Made by a program: the position numbers and the translations under genes | Source of the DNA: Planctomycetaceae bacterium | Lineage (GTDB): Bacteria; Planctomycetota; UBA1135; GCA-002686595 | Direction: 5' to 3' | Length of the DNA: 64,000 bases | Assembly: GCA_011525785.1 (NCBI GenBank) | Contig: WYBT01000035.1 | Location: forward strand, 175,817 to 239,816 | Shown here: positions 1 through 7,757 of the stretch, piece after piece | How the letters are laid out: each line of letters begins with the position of its first letter | How positions within the stretch are numbered: position 1 is the first letter of the stretch | Notes under the pieces: model-generated | What the model was told of the DNA's origin: nothing | What the model saw: the letters and a program-made list of their open reading frames with translations, nothing else | Databases searched by the model: none

Positions 1-111
1 CCCGCGGCCGGAAATCTGGGTCTTTGGGGTGTGTAGGAGGCGGGGAGCGGCCTCGCAGAGGCGCGGCGAGCGCGCGCCCGATTGTCGGGCGTGCTCCGCG
101 CCTCACGCCCC

Positions 112-2712
112 ATGAAACACTCCGTCGTCGCGCGTCCCCACGCGCCCGCTGCACGCTCCATCGTCACCCTGGCCGCCGCCCTGCTCGCCCCCGCAGCCCT
201 GGCGCAGCAGCCCGACCTGCGAGCGCTGTCGATCGACACCGCGCTCGTGTCCGGCAACTGGCAGGCGCTGACCTTCGCCGGCTCGCTCGACGTGTTGGTC
301 GACAACGCAGGCGACCAGGATGCAGGCGGCGCGTTCGATGTGCTCGCCTTCACCGACGAGAACTTCAACGAGCTGTACGACGCCGGCGTCGACACGCTGC
401 TCGGCGCGGGCGCTCTGCCCGACCTCGCGTTCGGATCGCAACAGCTGGTCACGCTCGCGCTGAGCGGGCCGGCGCGCTTTCGCGGCGATCGGATCCACGT
501 CGTGATCGACAGCGCCGATGCGGTGCTCGAGTCGGACGAGAACAACAACGTGCTCGAGTCGGGAAGCGACTGCGCGAACAGCGCGCCGCCCGGCTCGATC
601 ACCCCGGTGTTGCAGTGGGCCTGGACCTCGAGCGCGGTCGAGCCCGCTTCGCTCAACGTGATGATGACTCCGGTCGTGATCGACGTCAGCGGCGACGGCG
701 TGCCCGACGTGGTGTTCGGCTCGACCGACTCGACGGGCGGCGGCTTCGTGGAGATCGGCATCCTGCGCGCGCTCGACGGCGCGAGCGGCGCCGAGCTGTG
801 GACCGTGACCGACCCTTCGCTCGCGTTGAACGTCGCCTTCAACATCGCGGCGGGCGACCTCGACGGCGACGGACTGGTGGAGATCGTCGCCGCCGACGTG
901 AACAACACTCAGCTGGTCTGCTTCGAGAACGACGGCTCGTTCAAGTGGCGCAGCGCGGTGCTCGAGAATCAGGACTGGGGCTCGGTCGCGCTCGCCGACC
1001 TCGATGCCGACGGCAGTCCTGAGATCGTGACGGGCCGCCAGGTGCTCGACAGCAGCGGCAATCTGCTGTGGACCGGCGCCGGCGGCGCAGGGACGATCGG
1101 CTCGGGCTCGCTCTCGATCGTGTGCGACTTCGACCTCGACGGGCTGGGCGACGTCGTTGCGGGCAACACGGTCTACAACGCGTTCGGCGCCGTGCTGTGC
1201 GAGGACCCCGCGCTCGCCGACGGCTATCCGGCCGTGGCCAACTTCGACTCGGACGCCGAGCCGGAGATCGCGCTCGTGAACAACGGCTCGCTCTACCTGC
1301 TCGAGCGCGACATCAACGCGCCGGGACAGCTCGCCACCGTCTGGGGGCCGGTGCTCTTGGTCGGCGGAGGCGGCGGCGCGCCCACCATCGCCGACTACGA
1401 CGGCGACGGACTGCCGGAGATCGCCGTCGCGGGCGCTGCGGCCTTCGAGGTGTACGAACACGACGGCACGCTCAAGTGGGTGTCGGTCACGCAGGACGGG
1501 AGCAGCTACCGCACGGGCTCGTCGGTGTTCGATTTCAACGGCGACGGCGCGGCGGAAGCGATCTACCGCGACGAAACGGATCTGCGCATCTACGACGGCT
1601 CGAGCGGCGCGGTGCTGTTCCAGACGCCGATGAGCTCGTGCACGTGGCACGAGTACGTGCTCGTGGCAGACGTCGACGCCGACGGCAACGCCGAGATCGT
1701 CGCGGTCGCCAACACCAACTGCGGCTTCGGCCCGCAGCAGGGCGTGTACGTCTTCAGCGACCTCAACGACGACTGGGTGCCGACGCGCAAGGTCTGGAAC
1801 CAGTACAGCTACCACATCACCAACGTGGACGAGTCCGGCGCGATCCCGCTGGCCGAGAACCCCAGCTGGCTCTACCCGGCCGGTGCGCCGTTCAACAACT
1901 ACCGTCAGAACACGCTCAGCACCGCGCAGCCCGCGGCCGCGCCCGACCTGACCGCGAGCCGCATCGAGCTCACGCCGATCGGCGCGCCCGACACGCTCGT
2001 CGCGCGCATCGGCAACGGCGGCGCGTTCTTCGCTGCGGTGGGCGTGCCGGTCGCGTTCTACGACGGCGATCCCAACGCGGGCGGCACGCTGCTGGGCGTG
2101 GCCTACACCTCGGCGCCGATCACGCCGAGCGGCTACGAAGACGTCGCGCTGTTCGTGGGCTCGGCGCCGGCCGCGGCCTGGGTCGTGGCCGACGACGCGG
2201 GCGGGCTCATTAGCACCGTCGACGAGTGCGACGAAACCAACAACGCGTTCGGCGTCCCCGTCGCGCCGCAGATCTACTGCACGGCCAAGCTCAACTCCGC
2301 GGGCTGCTCGCCCTCGATCTCCTTCAGCGGACTGCCGAGCGTCTCGCTCAACGCGGGCTTCGTCGTGCAGTGCACGGACGTCGTGAACAACAAGAGCGGC
2401 TTGCTGTTCTATCGCGCTCCGGGCGTCCAGAACGCGACGACGATCCAGTGCGGCACGCTGTGCGTCGCCACGCCGCTGCGCCGCACGGCGGTGCAGTTCT
2501 CGGGCGGGAATCCCGGTCCGAACGACTGCTCGGGCGCTTGGAGCCTCGACATGAACTGCTTCGCCGCGGGCGGCTGCGGACTGGTCGTTCCGCCGCCCGA
2601 ACTGCTCATCCCGGGCATGCAGGTCAACTGCCAGTACTGGGGCCGCGACACGGGCGTCCCGCCGTGCAACACGCAGCTCTCCGACGCGCTGGAGTACACG
2701 ATTTTGCCCTGA
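112..2712 (+). CDS. Secreted FG-GAP/CARDB surface protein with C-terminal Cys module
   Basis: Predicted exported protein of 866 residues. The ATG at 112 is preferred over upstream TTG because it opens directly into a signal peptide ending in ALAQQ at about residue 32. Residues about 35-150 look like a CARDB (Ig-like adhesion) domain. About 180-600 carry repeated DxDxDG-type FG-GAP/VCBS motifs (DVSGDGVPDVVFG, DLDGDGLVEIVAADV, DYDGDGLPEIAV), which normally form a calcium-binding beta-propeller. A second CARDB-like domain ends in DECDETNNAF. The last ~145 residues, starting YCTAKLNSAGC and ending ALEYTILP, are a cysteine-containing module shared with five other proteins in this window. A hairpin plus T-run follows the stop. 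Role is inferred as cell-surface or extracellular; the ligand is unknown. Confidence 0.85.
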   Translation: MKHSVVARPHAPAARSIVTLAAALLAPAALAQQPDLRALSIDTALVSGNWQALTFAGSLDVLVDNAGDQDAGGAFDVLAFTDENFNELYDAGVDTLLGAGALPDLAFGSQQLVTLALSGPARFRGDRIHVVIDSADAVLESDENNNVLESGSDCANSAPPGSITPVLQWAWTSSAVEPASLNVMMTPVVIDVSGDGVPDVVFGSTDSTGGGFVEIGILRALDGASGAELWTVTDPSLALNVAFNIAAGDLDGDGLVEIVAADVNNTQLVCFENDGSFKWRSAVLENQDWGSVALADLDADGSPEIVTGRQVLDSSGNLLWTGAGGAGTIGSGSLSIVCDFDLDGLGDVVAGNTVYNAFGAVLCEDPALADGYPAVANFDSDAEPEIALVNNGSLYLLERDINAPGQLATVWGPVLLVGGGGGAPTIADYDGDGLPEIAVAGAAAFEVYEHDGTLKWVSVTQDGSSYRTGSSVFDFNGDGAAEAIYRDETDLRIYDGSSGAVLFQTPMSSCTWHEYVLVADVDADGNAEIVAVANTNCGFGPQQGVYVFSDLNDDWVPTRKVWNQYSYHITNVDESGAIPLAENPSWLYPAGAPFNNYRQNTLSTAQPAAAPDLTASRIELTPIGAPDTLVARIGNGGAFFAAVGVPVAFYDGDPNAGGTLLGVAYTSAPITPSGYEDVALFVGSAPAAAWVVADDAGGLISTVDECDETNNAFGVPVAPQIYCTAKLNSAGCSPSISFSGLPSVSLNAGFVVQCTDVVNNKSGLLFYRAPGVQNATTIQCGTLCVATPLRRTAVQFSGGNPGPNDCSGAWSLDMNCFAAGGCGLVVPPPELLIPGMQVNCQYWGRDTGVPPCNTQLSDALEYTILP
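2275..2709 (+). other. Shared C-terminal Cys module, copy A
   Basis: Segment encoding the YC...GC.PSI...GLPS...GLLFY...C...R...C.G...D...QYWGRD...LSDALEY.ILP module. Related modules end the proteins at 7758-9418, 12855-14441, 30406-31962, 40746-41918 and 51416-52525. Confidence 0.7.
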
Positions 2713-2744
2713 AGCGGCGCTGATTCGGACCGGGCCGAGCTCTC

Positions 2745-2791
2745 GGCGCGCAGCACCGGCCCGGCCCTGGGCTCGGGCTGCGCGCCCTTTT
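2745..2791 (+). terminator. Rho-independent terminator after FG-GAP gene
   Basis: Ten-base arms GGCGCGCAGC (2745-2754) and GCTGCGCGCC (2777-2786) are perfectly complementary. The 22-base loop can itself pair, and TTTT follows at 2788-2791. It lies 33 bases after the stop of the upstream gene. Confidence 0.65.
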
Positions 2792-2829
2792 CTCGCAGCG
2801 GGGGTCGGGATGTCGTAGAACCAGCCGCG

Positions 2830-3849
2830 ATGTCGAGCCCCGATCCGTTCCGCGAGAGCAACTGGTCGGCGGCGCCGATCCGCGACCTGGGGCTCACGAT
2901 CGAGGGCACGCGCCTGGAGCCGGTGCTGGCGGAGTTCGAGCGCGAGCGCGAGCAACTCGGCCTGCGCGTGAAGCCGCGCTACTACCTCTCGACCGACTGG
3001 GGCGTGGTGACCGACACGGTCGCGATCGCGATTCCCTTCTACCTCGCGCGGCCCGAGCTGTCGGAGCTGCACGCGCAGCAGATGGGCATGATCGAGGGCG
3101 AAGGTCGGCGCGCGCTGCTGGGCTACCTGCGCCACGAGTTCGGGCACGTCGTGAACTACGCCTACAAGCTCTACGACGAGGGCGAGTGGGTGCGCTTGTT
3201 CGGGCCCATCACCAAGCCCTACCTCGAGGAGTACCACCCCGCGCCGTTCTCGCGCCGCTTCGTGCGCCATCTGCCGGGTTGGTACGCGCAGAAGCACCCC
3301 GACGAGGACTGGGCCGAGACCTTCGCGGTGTGGATGACGCCCGGGCTCGACTGGCGCGCGGACTACGCCGAGCTCTCGACGGCGCTCGCCAAGCTCGAGT
3401 ACTGCGATCGCACGCTGGGCGCGCTGCGCGAGCGCGAGCCGCTCGTGACCGCGGTCGAGACCGAGGAGCCGGTCGAGTCGCTCACGCTCTCGGTCGAGGA
3501 GCTCTACAAGGGCGCGCAGCAGCCCACCGAGATCCCGCGCGGCCTCGACGGCGCGCTGCGCGCGATCTTCGACGAACTGGGCGCCGACGACGCCAGCTCG
3601 CGCGAACTCTGGCGACCCGCCGCCGAACTCCTGCGCGACATCGAACGCCCGCTGGTCGCCTGCGTGTTCCGCTGGACGGGCCATTTCCCCGAGCGCACGC
3701 GCCTGCTCGTGCGACGCCTCGCGGCGCGCTGCGAAGAACTCGACCTCAGCTATCCACCCGAGCGCCGCTCCGACGCGCAGATGGCGATCACGACCTTCGT
3801 CACGACGCTGGCGATGAACTTCGTCGCGTCGGGCGATTACGAGCCGTAG
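2830..3849 (+). CDS. Putative zinc-binding metallopeptidase
   Basis: Cytosolic-looking 339-residue protein without a signal peptide. It has a zincin motif HEFGH at residues 102-106 in the context GHVVNYAYKLY, and the segment DEDWAETFAVWMTPG at about 158-172. That combination is typical of the 'putative zinc-binding metallo-peptidase' (Peptidase_Mx-like) family, where the glutamate of the second motif would be the third zinc ligand. The C-terminal ~100 residues are helical and unassigned. The last 14 codons (TLAMNFVASGDYEP) are repeated exactly 1.9 kb downstream, on the far side of an ATPase/DUF4276 cassette, so this gene's 3' end looks like an insertion target. Substrate unknown. Confidence 0.8.
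   Translation: MSSPDPFRESNWSAAPIRDLGLTIEGTRLEPVLAEFEREREQLGLRVKPRYYLSTDWGVVTDTVAIAIPFYLARPELSELHAQQMGMIEGEGRRALLGYLRHEFGHVVNYAYKLYDEGEWVRLFGPITKPYLEEYHPAPFSRRFVRHLPGWYAQKHPDEDWAETFAVWMTPGLDWRADYAELSTALAKLEYCDRTLGALREREPLVTAVETEEPVESLTLSVEELYKGAQQPTEIPRGLDGALRAIFDELGADDASSRELWRPAAELLRDIERPLVACVFRWTGHFPERTRLLVRRLAARCEELDLSYPPERRSDAQMAITTFVTTLAMNFVASGDYEP
3805..3845 (+). repeat. 41-bp direct repeat, left copy (att-like)
   Basis: Perfect 41-base match to 5744-5784. This copy is the 3' end of the metallopeptidase coding sequence. The two copies bracket the ATPase and DUF4276 genes. A shorter upstream match, TGGCGATCAC (3782-3791 and 5718-5727), shows that the duplication originally extended further and has since diverged. 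Confidence 0.85.
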
Positions 3850-3879
3850 CGGCGCGCTGATCGCCGCTGCGCCGGACGC

Positions 3880-3885
3880 TAGGCT
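3880..3885 (+). promoter_or_regulatory. -10-like TAGGCT box
   Basis: TAGGCT ends nine bases before the ATG at 3895, so transcription would start at or next to the start codon. One of ten similar S-TA-NNN-T boxes in the window. Confidence 0.4.
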
Positions 3886-3894
3886 CTGGCCATC

Positions 3895-4989
3895 ATGAAG
3901 CTCGACCGGCTCGAAGTCTCCGGCTTCCGATCGATCCAGAGCACGGACCTGACGTTCGCGCCGCTCAACGTGCTGATCGGCGCGAACGGGTCGGGCAAGT
4001 CGAACCTCCTCAGCGCGTTCGAGCTGCTCGGAGCGCTTGCCGACGATCGACTGGCGGTCTACGCGCGCGAGCGCGGCGGTCCCGACGCATTGCTGCACAA
4101 CGGACCGAAGTTCACGTCGCGGTTCGAGTTCGTGGTGGAGTTCGAGCCAGCGCGGTACTCCGTTCAGATCGCGTTCGACGATGACGGCAAGGCGTTCGCC
4201 GCTCGCGAGGGATTCGCCCAGCGCATGCCGGACGGCGCCTTTCGTCCGGTCCACGACTTCCTCACGCAGGGTGGAGCCAACCGCCCCGCGTTGTTGCTCG
4301 AGGCCAAGGCGTTGCCTGCGGGCCAGGCCGTGCTCGAGGCCCTGCGCGGCTTTCGCGTCTACCACTTTCACGACACGAGCAGGAACTCTGCTGTCCGTCG
4401 CGCTTGCGAACTCGGCGACAACCAGTTCCTTCGAACGGATGCGAGCAATCTGGCGGCTTGGCTCTACTTGCTCCGAACGACCGCGCCTGACGCGTACCAG
4501 CGGATCGTCGCGGCCGTGCAACAGGTGGCGCCGTTCTTTCGCGACTTCGACCTGCGGCCGGATCCGAGCGACACCAGTCGGATCCGACTCGAGTGGCGCG
4601 AGCGTGATTCCGATCGCTACTGCTCGCCGAGCCGTCTTTCCGACGGCACGCTGCGCTTCATCTGCCTCGCTGCGGCGCTGCTGCAACCGAACCCGCCGGC
4701 GCTGCTGGTTATCGATGAGCCTGAGCTCGGGCTCCATCCGTACGCGATCGTGCAGCTCGCGGCGCTGCTCAGAGTCGCTGCGCACAAGTCACGGGTGCTC
4801 GTGGCAAGCCACTCGGTCACGCTCGTCAACCAGCTCGAGCCGGAGGACTTGATCATCGCGGAGCGCGTCGCCGGCGCCTCGCAGTTCCGCCGGCCAACGC
4901 CGGCGGAGGTCGCGACTTGGCTCGACGACTACTCGCTCGGTGAGCTGTGGGAGAAGAACGTTCTGGGCGCAAGACCGAGCGCGACGTGA
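3895..4989 (+). CDS. AAA/ABC-type ATPase of OLD-like family (cassette 1)
   Basis: Soluble 364-residue predicted ATPase of the COG4637/AAA_21 type. Walker A GANGSGKS is at residues 29-36, the signature LSDGTLRF at about 247-254, Walker B LLVIDEPELGLHP at about 270-282, and an H-loop SHS near 304. The N-terminus KLDRLEVSGFRSI is the usual beginning of the family. Its stop overlaps the DUF4276 start by four bases (GTGA), so the two products are translationally coupled and probably form a complex. Codon use is more relaxed than in neighbours (many CTT, GCT, CGA, TTG in the middle). Together with the flanking direct repeats this suggests a transferred module. A phage-defence role is inferred by analogy with PARIS, Gabija and OLD pairs and is not shown by the sequence. 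Confidence 0.85.
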   Translation: MKLDRLEVSGFRSIQSTDLTFAPLNVLIGANGSGKSNLLSAFELLGALADDRLAVYARERGGPDALLHNGPKFTSRFEFVVEFEPARYSVQIAFDDDGKAFAAREGFAQRMPDGAFRPVHDFLTQGGANRPALLLEAKALPAGQAVLEALRGFRVYHFHDTSRNSAVRRACELGDNQFLRTDASNLAAWLYLLRTTAPDAYQRIVAAVQQVAPFFRDFDLRPDPSDTSRIRLEWRERDSDRYCSPSRLSDGTLRFICLAAALLQPNPPALLVIDEPELGLHPYAIVQLAALLRVAAHKSRVLVASHSVTLVNQLEPEDLIIAERVAGASQFRRPTPAEVATWLDDYSLGELWEKNVLGARPSAT

Positions 4990-5654
4990 CGACGCTCTTG
5001 TTGCTCGTCGAGGGTCAGTCCGAGGAGACCTTCGTGCGCGACGTGCTCGGCCCGCACCTCGGTGCTCGCGGTGTCGATGCGAGGTGCATCATCGCCGCAA
5101 CCAAGCGGGTGAAGTCCGGCGGCAAGTTCCGTGGCGGCGTGGTCAGCACGCAGCAGGTGCACCGAGAGCTTGCAGAACTTCTGCGCGATTCCAGCGCACA
5201 CGTGTCGACGATCTTCGACTACTACGCTCTGCCTGCGGACTTCCCAGGGATGGCGAGCCGACCGACCGGCGCCGCGCGCAAGCGAGTGGAGTTCGTGGAA
5301 GCTGAATGGAGCAAGGCCGTTCAGCGCGCCAAGTTCATCCCGCACATCGTGTTGCACGAATTCGAGGCTTGGCTGTATGCGGCGCCTGTCTCGTGCGCTC
5401 AGCTATTCAGGCCGCCCAAAGTCGCTCAAGAGCTCGAGCGGATCGCGAGGCAAGCCGGGGGGCCGGAGCAAGTGGACGACGGACGCGACACCGCGCCGTC
5501 CAAGCGCCTGCTCCGGTTGTGGCCTGACTACCAGAAGGACCTCGACGGACCACGCATCCTCGGCGCGATGGGACTCGAGGTCGTGCGAGACGCTTGTCCG
5601 CACTTCGATGCGTGGCTCAGGCGACTCGAGCAGCTCGGCTCGTCCCCGGCGTAG
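4986..5654 (+). CDS. DUF4276 family protein, TOPRIM-like partner of ATPase (cassette 1)
   Basis: 222-residue protein starting at GTG 4986, which overlaps the ATPase stop as GTGA. An upstream in-frame start at 4947 would give a longer overlap and is less likely. It has the DUF4276 hallmarks: LLLVEGQSEETFV (acidic residue at 9), FDYYALPADFPG at about 78-89, and LHEFEAWLYA at about 123-132. The VEG...E plus later acidic residues resemble the metal-binding sites of TOPRIM/OLD nucleases. In such two-gene modules the ATPase senses or assembles and this partner is the presumed effector. No transmembrane segment. No neighbouring restriction or toxin genes were seen. Confidence 0.85.
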   Translation: MTTLLLLVEGQSEETFVRDVLGPHLGARGVDARCIIAATKRVKSGGKFRGGVVSTQQVHRELAELLRDSSAHVSTIFDYYALPADFPGMASRPTGAARKRVEFVEAEWSKAVQRAKFIPHIVLHEFEAWLYAAPVSCAQLFRPPKVAQELERIARQAGGPEQVDDGRDTAPSKRLLRLWPDYQKDLDGPRILGAMGLEVVRDACPHFDAWLRRLEQLGSSPA

Positions 5655-5716
5655 CGAACCTTGCGTCGCTTGCGCTTGGAGTACGAGCCCGAACCGTGCG
5701 CTTGCTGACTGCAGGC

Positions 5717-5788
5717 GTGGCGATCACTGGCAGCGCTCTCGTCACGCTGGCGATGAACTTCGTCGCGTCGGGCGATTACGAGCCCTGA
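5717..5788 (+). pseudogene. Duplicated 3' fragment of the metallopeptidase gene
   Basis: An open segment ending in TGA encodes VAITGSALVTLAMNFVASGDYEP. This matches the end of the metallopeptidase at 2830-3849 (MAITTFVTTLAMNFVASGDYEP) with one inserted residue and a few changes near its start. No gene lies upstream in frame, so it is a remnant of a duplicated or disrupted gene end. Confidence 0.75.
5744..5784 (+). repeat. 41-bp direct repeat, right copy (att-like)
   Basis: Identical to 3805-3845. It closes the ATPase/DUF4276 cassette on the right. The base after the repeat differs, giving TGA as stop here and TAG in the left copy. Confidence 0.85.
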
Positions 5789-5841
5789 GCTACGACTCCT
5801 TGGATCCTTCGCGCTGCGCGCAGGATCCGAGAGGGAGTAGC
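5789..5841. repeat. Dispersed palindromic hairpin element, copy A
   Basis: Imperfect palindrome starting GCTACGACTCC and ending GGGAGTAGC, with AGGATCC paired to GGATCCT near the tip. A related 51-base element lies at 34648-34698. Both sit between convergent genes, so they could act as bidirectional terminators or be REP-like repeats. The element CCGAACGCCGCGGGGCGC at 5866-5883 recurs at 37105-37122. Confidence 0.55.
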
Positions 5842-5939
5842 GACCCAACCAACGTTTCAGCGCGACCGAACGCCGCGGGGCGCAGCGGCGCTCTGGCCGA
5901 TGCGCCCATTGAATGCAGCGTGAAGGCCGCGCTGAGGCG

Positions 5940-7547
5940 TCAAGGGATCGGCACGCACAAGAGCGAGCCGGGGCCGGGGCCGACGGTCAGTTCCCAGGTC
6001 GCCGACCATTCCTGGCTGAAGACGTGCAGCTTGGCGCGCGCGCCCGAGCCGGGCGAACTGCCGCTGAATTCGCGCACCAGCGCGCACGCTCGTCCGCCGA
6101 GCGCGGGCTCGCCGGACACTTCGCCGAGCACGTCGTCGATGGCCGCGATGTCGACGATCTGCGGCGGGAACGTGCTGAGCGGGATCGAGTACTGCGGATC
6201 GCCGTTCCAGTTGCGGTAGTACAGCTCGTGACCGCTCGCGTCGCTCGACCAAGCGTGCAGCCACACGCCGTCGCGCAGCGGCACGGCGCGCAGTGCGGTG
6301 TCGAAGTAGGGCAGCGCGACGCTCTGCACTGGACCAGCGAGCGCTTCGGGGCGCGCGAGGGCCAACGAGACGCCGGGCATGTTGGGCAGGCCGACGAGCG
6401 AAGCGAAGACGCCGACCTGCGGAGCGACCGCGATCGTGCGGGCGTAGCCGTACCAGGGCAGCACTGTGACGCTCGGCGCGCCGGACTCGTCGATGCGGGT
6501 CAAGCGCGCTTGCCACGCGCCGATCAGCGGCTCGCTGCGCATCAGCACGAACACGCTGCGTCCGGTCGCGGCGCTGTCGACCCAGTGCGTGAAGCCCGGC
6601 GCGGCGATGTCGAGCCGACCGGTCGGCGCGCCGCTCGCGAGGTCGATGCGCTCGACGAACGGCTGTTGCGATGCGCGGTCGACAGCGAGCGCGTAGGCGA
6701 AGCGCGAGTCGCCCGTCGCGATCCACGCGGCGCGATAGCTCGCGGTCGGCAGCGGCTCGTCCGCCAGCCTAGTGCTCGTGTTCAGGTCGAAGCGCGCGAG
6801 GTGCGCGCCCTGTCCGCCGCCCGCTTCGTCCGGCGCGAAGACGTACAGCGTCTCGCCGTCCGGGCTCGTGAACAGCCGCGGCGACGACGGCGCGAGCGCG
6901 TGGCGTGCGTGCTCGGCGCCGAAGAACGGGTCGAACAACGACAGTTCGGTGGGGGAGATGAGCAACGCTCCGCGCGAGGAGTTCGCGTTGAACGCCGGCC
7001 AGGCCTCGCGCGCCACGGTCGGGAGCGGCGCGTCGTAGTCGATCCTCGCCGTGACGCGCGGCTGCGGCAGTGTCGCGATCGTGAGGCTCGCGCCGATGGG
7101 GGCGAGCGGGTCCGTCACGCCTGCGCTCAGCACGTAGGCGCGCGAACCGAGCAGCCGCAAGTGCGCCACCTGCGACACCGCGGTCGTGCTCGCAGAGCGA
7201 ACCAGCGCCTGGTAGTGGCGCGGCGCCTCGGCGAGCGCAGTCGCCAGCGGCACGTCCCAACTCCAGGTGAATCGACCCTGCGCATCCGCCGGACCGAAGG
7301 CCACGCGCGCCATCGCCGTGCGCTCGAGTTCCCAGACGCCGAACGGCGTGGCGGTCTCGTCGCGCCACGCGCTCTCGAACAAGTCGATCCACGCGCCGGG
7401 CGGAGCGCCTTCGAGCGTGAGCTCGAGCGAATGGCCCACGAACGGCGCGCTGTGGCGCAGCGTCACTTGGGCGAGGCCCGAGGCGCTCAAGTGGCTTGCG
7501 GCGGCGAGAATCAGGGCGAACATCACAGCCCGATTGCGTGCGAACAT
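5940..7547 (-). CDS. Secreted beta-propeller-like protein of unknown function
   Basis: 535-residue exported protein with a signal peptide ending near residue 26 (SASGLAQ). Residues 27-145 look like a beta-sandwich (LRHSAPFVGHSLELTLEG). The rest has propeller-like blades with phrases such as LFTSPDGETLYVFAPDEAGG and YVLSAGVTDPLAPIG. It lacks the shared C-terminal Cys module. The start at 7547 is well supported by a strong Shine-Dalgarno sequence (AGGAGGT), which is rare here. No named family is recognised; a surface or periplasmic binding role is only a guess. Confidence 0.7.
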   Translation of the reverse strand: MFARNRAVMFALILAAASHLSASGLAQVTLRHSAPFVGHSLELTLEGAPPGAWIDLFESAWRDETATPFGVWELERTAMARVAFGPADAQGRFTWSWDVPLATALAEAPRHYQALVRSASTTAVSQVAHLRLLGSRAYVLSAGVTDPLAPIGASLTIATLPQPRVTARIDYDAPLPTVAREAWPAFNANSSRGALLISPTELSLFDPFFGAEHARHALAPSSPRLFTSPDGETLYVFAPDEAGGGQGAHLARFDLNTSTRLADEPLPTASYRAAWIATGDSRFAYALAVDRASQQPFVERIDLASGAPTGRLDIAAPGFTHWVDSAATGRSVFVLMRSEPLIGAWQARLTRIDESGAPSVTVLPWYGYARTIAVAPQVGVFASLVGLPNMPGVSLALARPEALAGPVQSVALPYFDTALRAVPLRDGVWLHAWSSDASGHELYYRNWNGDPQYSIPLSTFPPQIVDIAAIDDVLGEVSGEPALGGRACALVREFSGSSPGSGARAKLHVFSQEWSATWELTVGPGPGSLLCVPIP

Positions 7548-7552
7548 GGGTG

Positions 7553-7559
7553 ACCTCCT
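7553..7559 (-). promoter_or_regulatory. Strong Shine-Dalgarno AGGAGGT
   Basis: On the minus strand AGGAGGT lies five bases before the ATG at 7547. It is notable because most genes in the window lack a recognisable ribosome-binding site. Confidence 0.7.
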
Positions 7560-7757
7560 GGGTCGAGGCGCCGCTCACGCGGCGCGGGGTTCACGTCGCG
7601 CAAGCTAGGTCTTCAACCGATTTGCGCGCGCCCGCACCAAGGCGAACTCGCCGTGTCCGCCAGTGCGCAGTCCGCGCAGCGCACAATTCACGGCGATCAA
7701 ATATCGTCGAGGACCGTTCGCGGGCGGGCGCAACGGACAGGCCTCGGAACCGAGAAG

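Noticed and set aside
103..4785. A 1560-codon open frame on the minus strand
   Set aside because: It spans several clear plus-strand genes and encodes Arg/Val/Glu-rich low-complexity protein. This is the usual antisense shadow of high-GC3 genes. Many other long minus- and plus-strand frames were discarded for the same reason.
5594..5788. A 64-codon gene after the DUF4276 gene
   Set aside because: Its only recognisable part is the duplicated metallopeptidase tail; the rest overlaps DUF4276 coding sequence in another frame.
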